A DNA stretch of 64,000 bases from Paracoccaceae bacterium. GTDB lineage: Bacteria > Pseudomonadota > Alphaproteobacteria > Rhodobacterales > Rhodobacteraceae. Position numbers and translations under genes: made by a program. Location: contig JALUYI010000018.1 of the NCBI GenBank assembly GCA_027013095.1, positions 226,681 through 290,680 of the forward strand, given 5' to 3'. Every line of letters starts with the position of its first letter. Position 1 is the stretch's first letter. The notes beneath the pieces were generated by a model. The model had not been told where the DNA came from, did no database searches, and worked only from the letters and a program-made list of their open reading frames with translations. Shown in pieces: positions 63,911 through 64,000 of this stretch.

Positions 63911-63969
63911 GTGGCATATCATGGCGGTGTTGACGCGCCGCGATTCTCAGAGAGAAAAGGATATGCCAC
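63911..63969 (+). promoter_or_regulatory. Inverted repeat sequestering the transposase ribosome site
   Basis: GTGGCATATC (63911-63920) and GATATGCCAC (63960-63969) are perfect 10-base arms 39 bases apart. The downstream arm overlaps the AAAAGGA ribosome site and reaches the ATG, so a transcript entering from outside would hide the start, a known way IS elements limit transposase synthesis. Confidence 0.55.
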
Positions 63970-64000
63970 ATGAAAAACGATACGATTTTGGAGTTCACCG
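63970..64000 (+). CDS. N-terminus of a putative transposase (partial)
   Basis: Only ten codons are seen (MKNDTILEFT) after AAAAGGA. The start resembles IS256-family transposases from Rhodobacterales; this is recalled from general experience and not verified. Confidence 0.4.
   Translation, partial: MKNDTILEFT

Larger units (their letters stand above)
63907..64000 (+). mobile_element. Left end of an insertion sequence (IS256-type suspected), cut by window edge
   Basis: The sequence changes character after the stop at 63906. An inverted repeat and a ribosome site lead into a new start codon whose product begins MKNDTILEFT, as do some IS256-family transposases of this order. Only 94 bases are visible, so family and borders are uncertain; the terminal repeat may begin a few bases earlier. 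Confidence 0.45.

Overview
The window is a stretch of alphaproteobacterial chromosome, most likely Rhodobacterales (Roseobacter/Rhodobacter group). Supporting signs are high GC with strong third-position GC, the recA-alaS-DUF1330 block, a fliL/motE/motA/fliF/fliH/fliN/fliP flagellar set with TTAA-N7-TTAA (CtrA-type) sites, a GTTC-N7-GTTC (LexA-type) box in front of recA, TTGAC(G)-type -35 elements, and a tetrahydrofolate methyltransferase plus corrinoid-activator module common in marine members of this order. I cannot name the genus.

Layout. 1-5.2 kb: ROK-family repressor with a palindromic operator, a secreted FG-GAP/UnbV protein, a lone EnvZ-like sensor kinase and a metallo-hydrolase. 5.3-7.6 kb: tRNA-Asn, an orphan periplasmic oligopeptide-binding protein, and a candidate small RNA with its own promoter and terminator. 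7.7-12.4 kb: XRE-cupin regulator divergent from an acyl-CoA ligase/DsbA-like/MFS operon, then an HdeD-like membrane protein. 12.5-24.9 kb: housekeeping genes (mfd, hemB, two cyclophilins, coaD) mixed with a hydroxyacid dehydrogenase, a penicillin-acylase homologue, a YSC84-type lipoprotein and a DUF3179 protein. 25-31.3 kb: CBS protein, LysR regulator and a complete distal valine pathway (mmsA, acyl-CoA dehydrogenase, 3-hydroxyisobutyryl-CoA hydrolase, mmsB). 31.4-32.7 kb: a Crp/Fnr regulator with two tandem small DUF2892 membrane proteins and good operator candidates. 32.7-38.3 kb: uvrA, a rhodanese, a lytic transglycosylase co-transcribed with a membrane-anchored LuxR-type regulator, and ssb with a clear terminator.

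38.4-43.6 kb is a one-carbon module: a small 'virulence factor'-family protein, a MetF-like reductase, a methyltetrahydrofolate-cobalamin methyltransferase, a DedA/VTT-like membrane protein and a RACo-like ASKHA ferredoxin protein. The matching corrinoid protein and substrate methyltransferase are not in the window. tRNA-Gly(CCC) and an orphan radical SAM protein follow. 44.9-52.2 kb holds aroK-aroB divergent from a small membrane protein, a proline-rich repeat protein and xerD, then a periplasmic Cys-pair protein, an M20 dipeptidase and a DUF1330 protein. 52.2-56.9 kb holds alaS, recA and a sulfotransferase-like gene behind a perfect CtrA-type box.

56.9-64 kb is flagellar: fliF-fliH-fliN-fliP plus one unrecognised gene on the minus strand, and fliL-(unknown)-motE-motA on the plus strand, diverging from a 135-base region with a CtrA-like site. 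The last gene of the plus-strand operon ends early, and what looks like the left end of an insertion sequence begins directly after it at the window edge.

The observations most worth following are the candidate sRNA at 7.5 kb, the Crp/Fnr-DUF2892 unit, the CtrA- and LexA-type sites around recA, the shared arginine-rich tails in the one-carbon module, a repeated palindrome (TGTGATCACA, five copies seen), and the interrupted flagellar gene at the right end.
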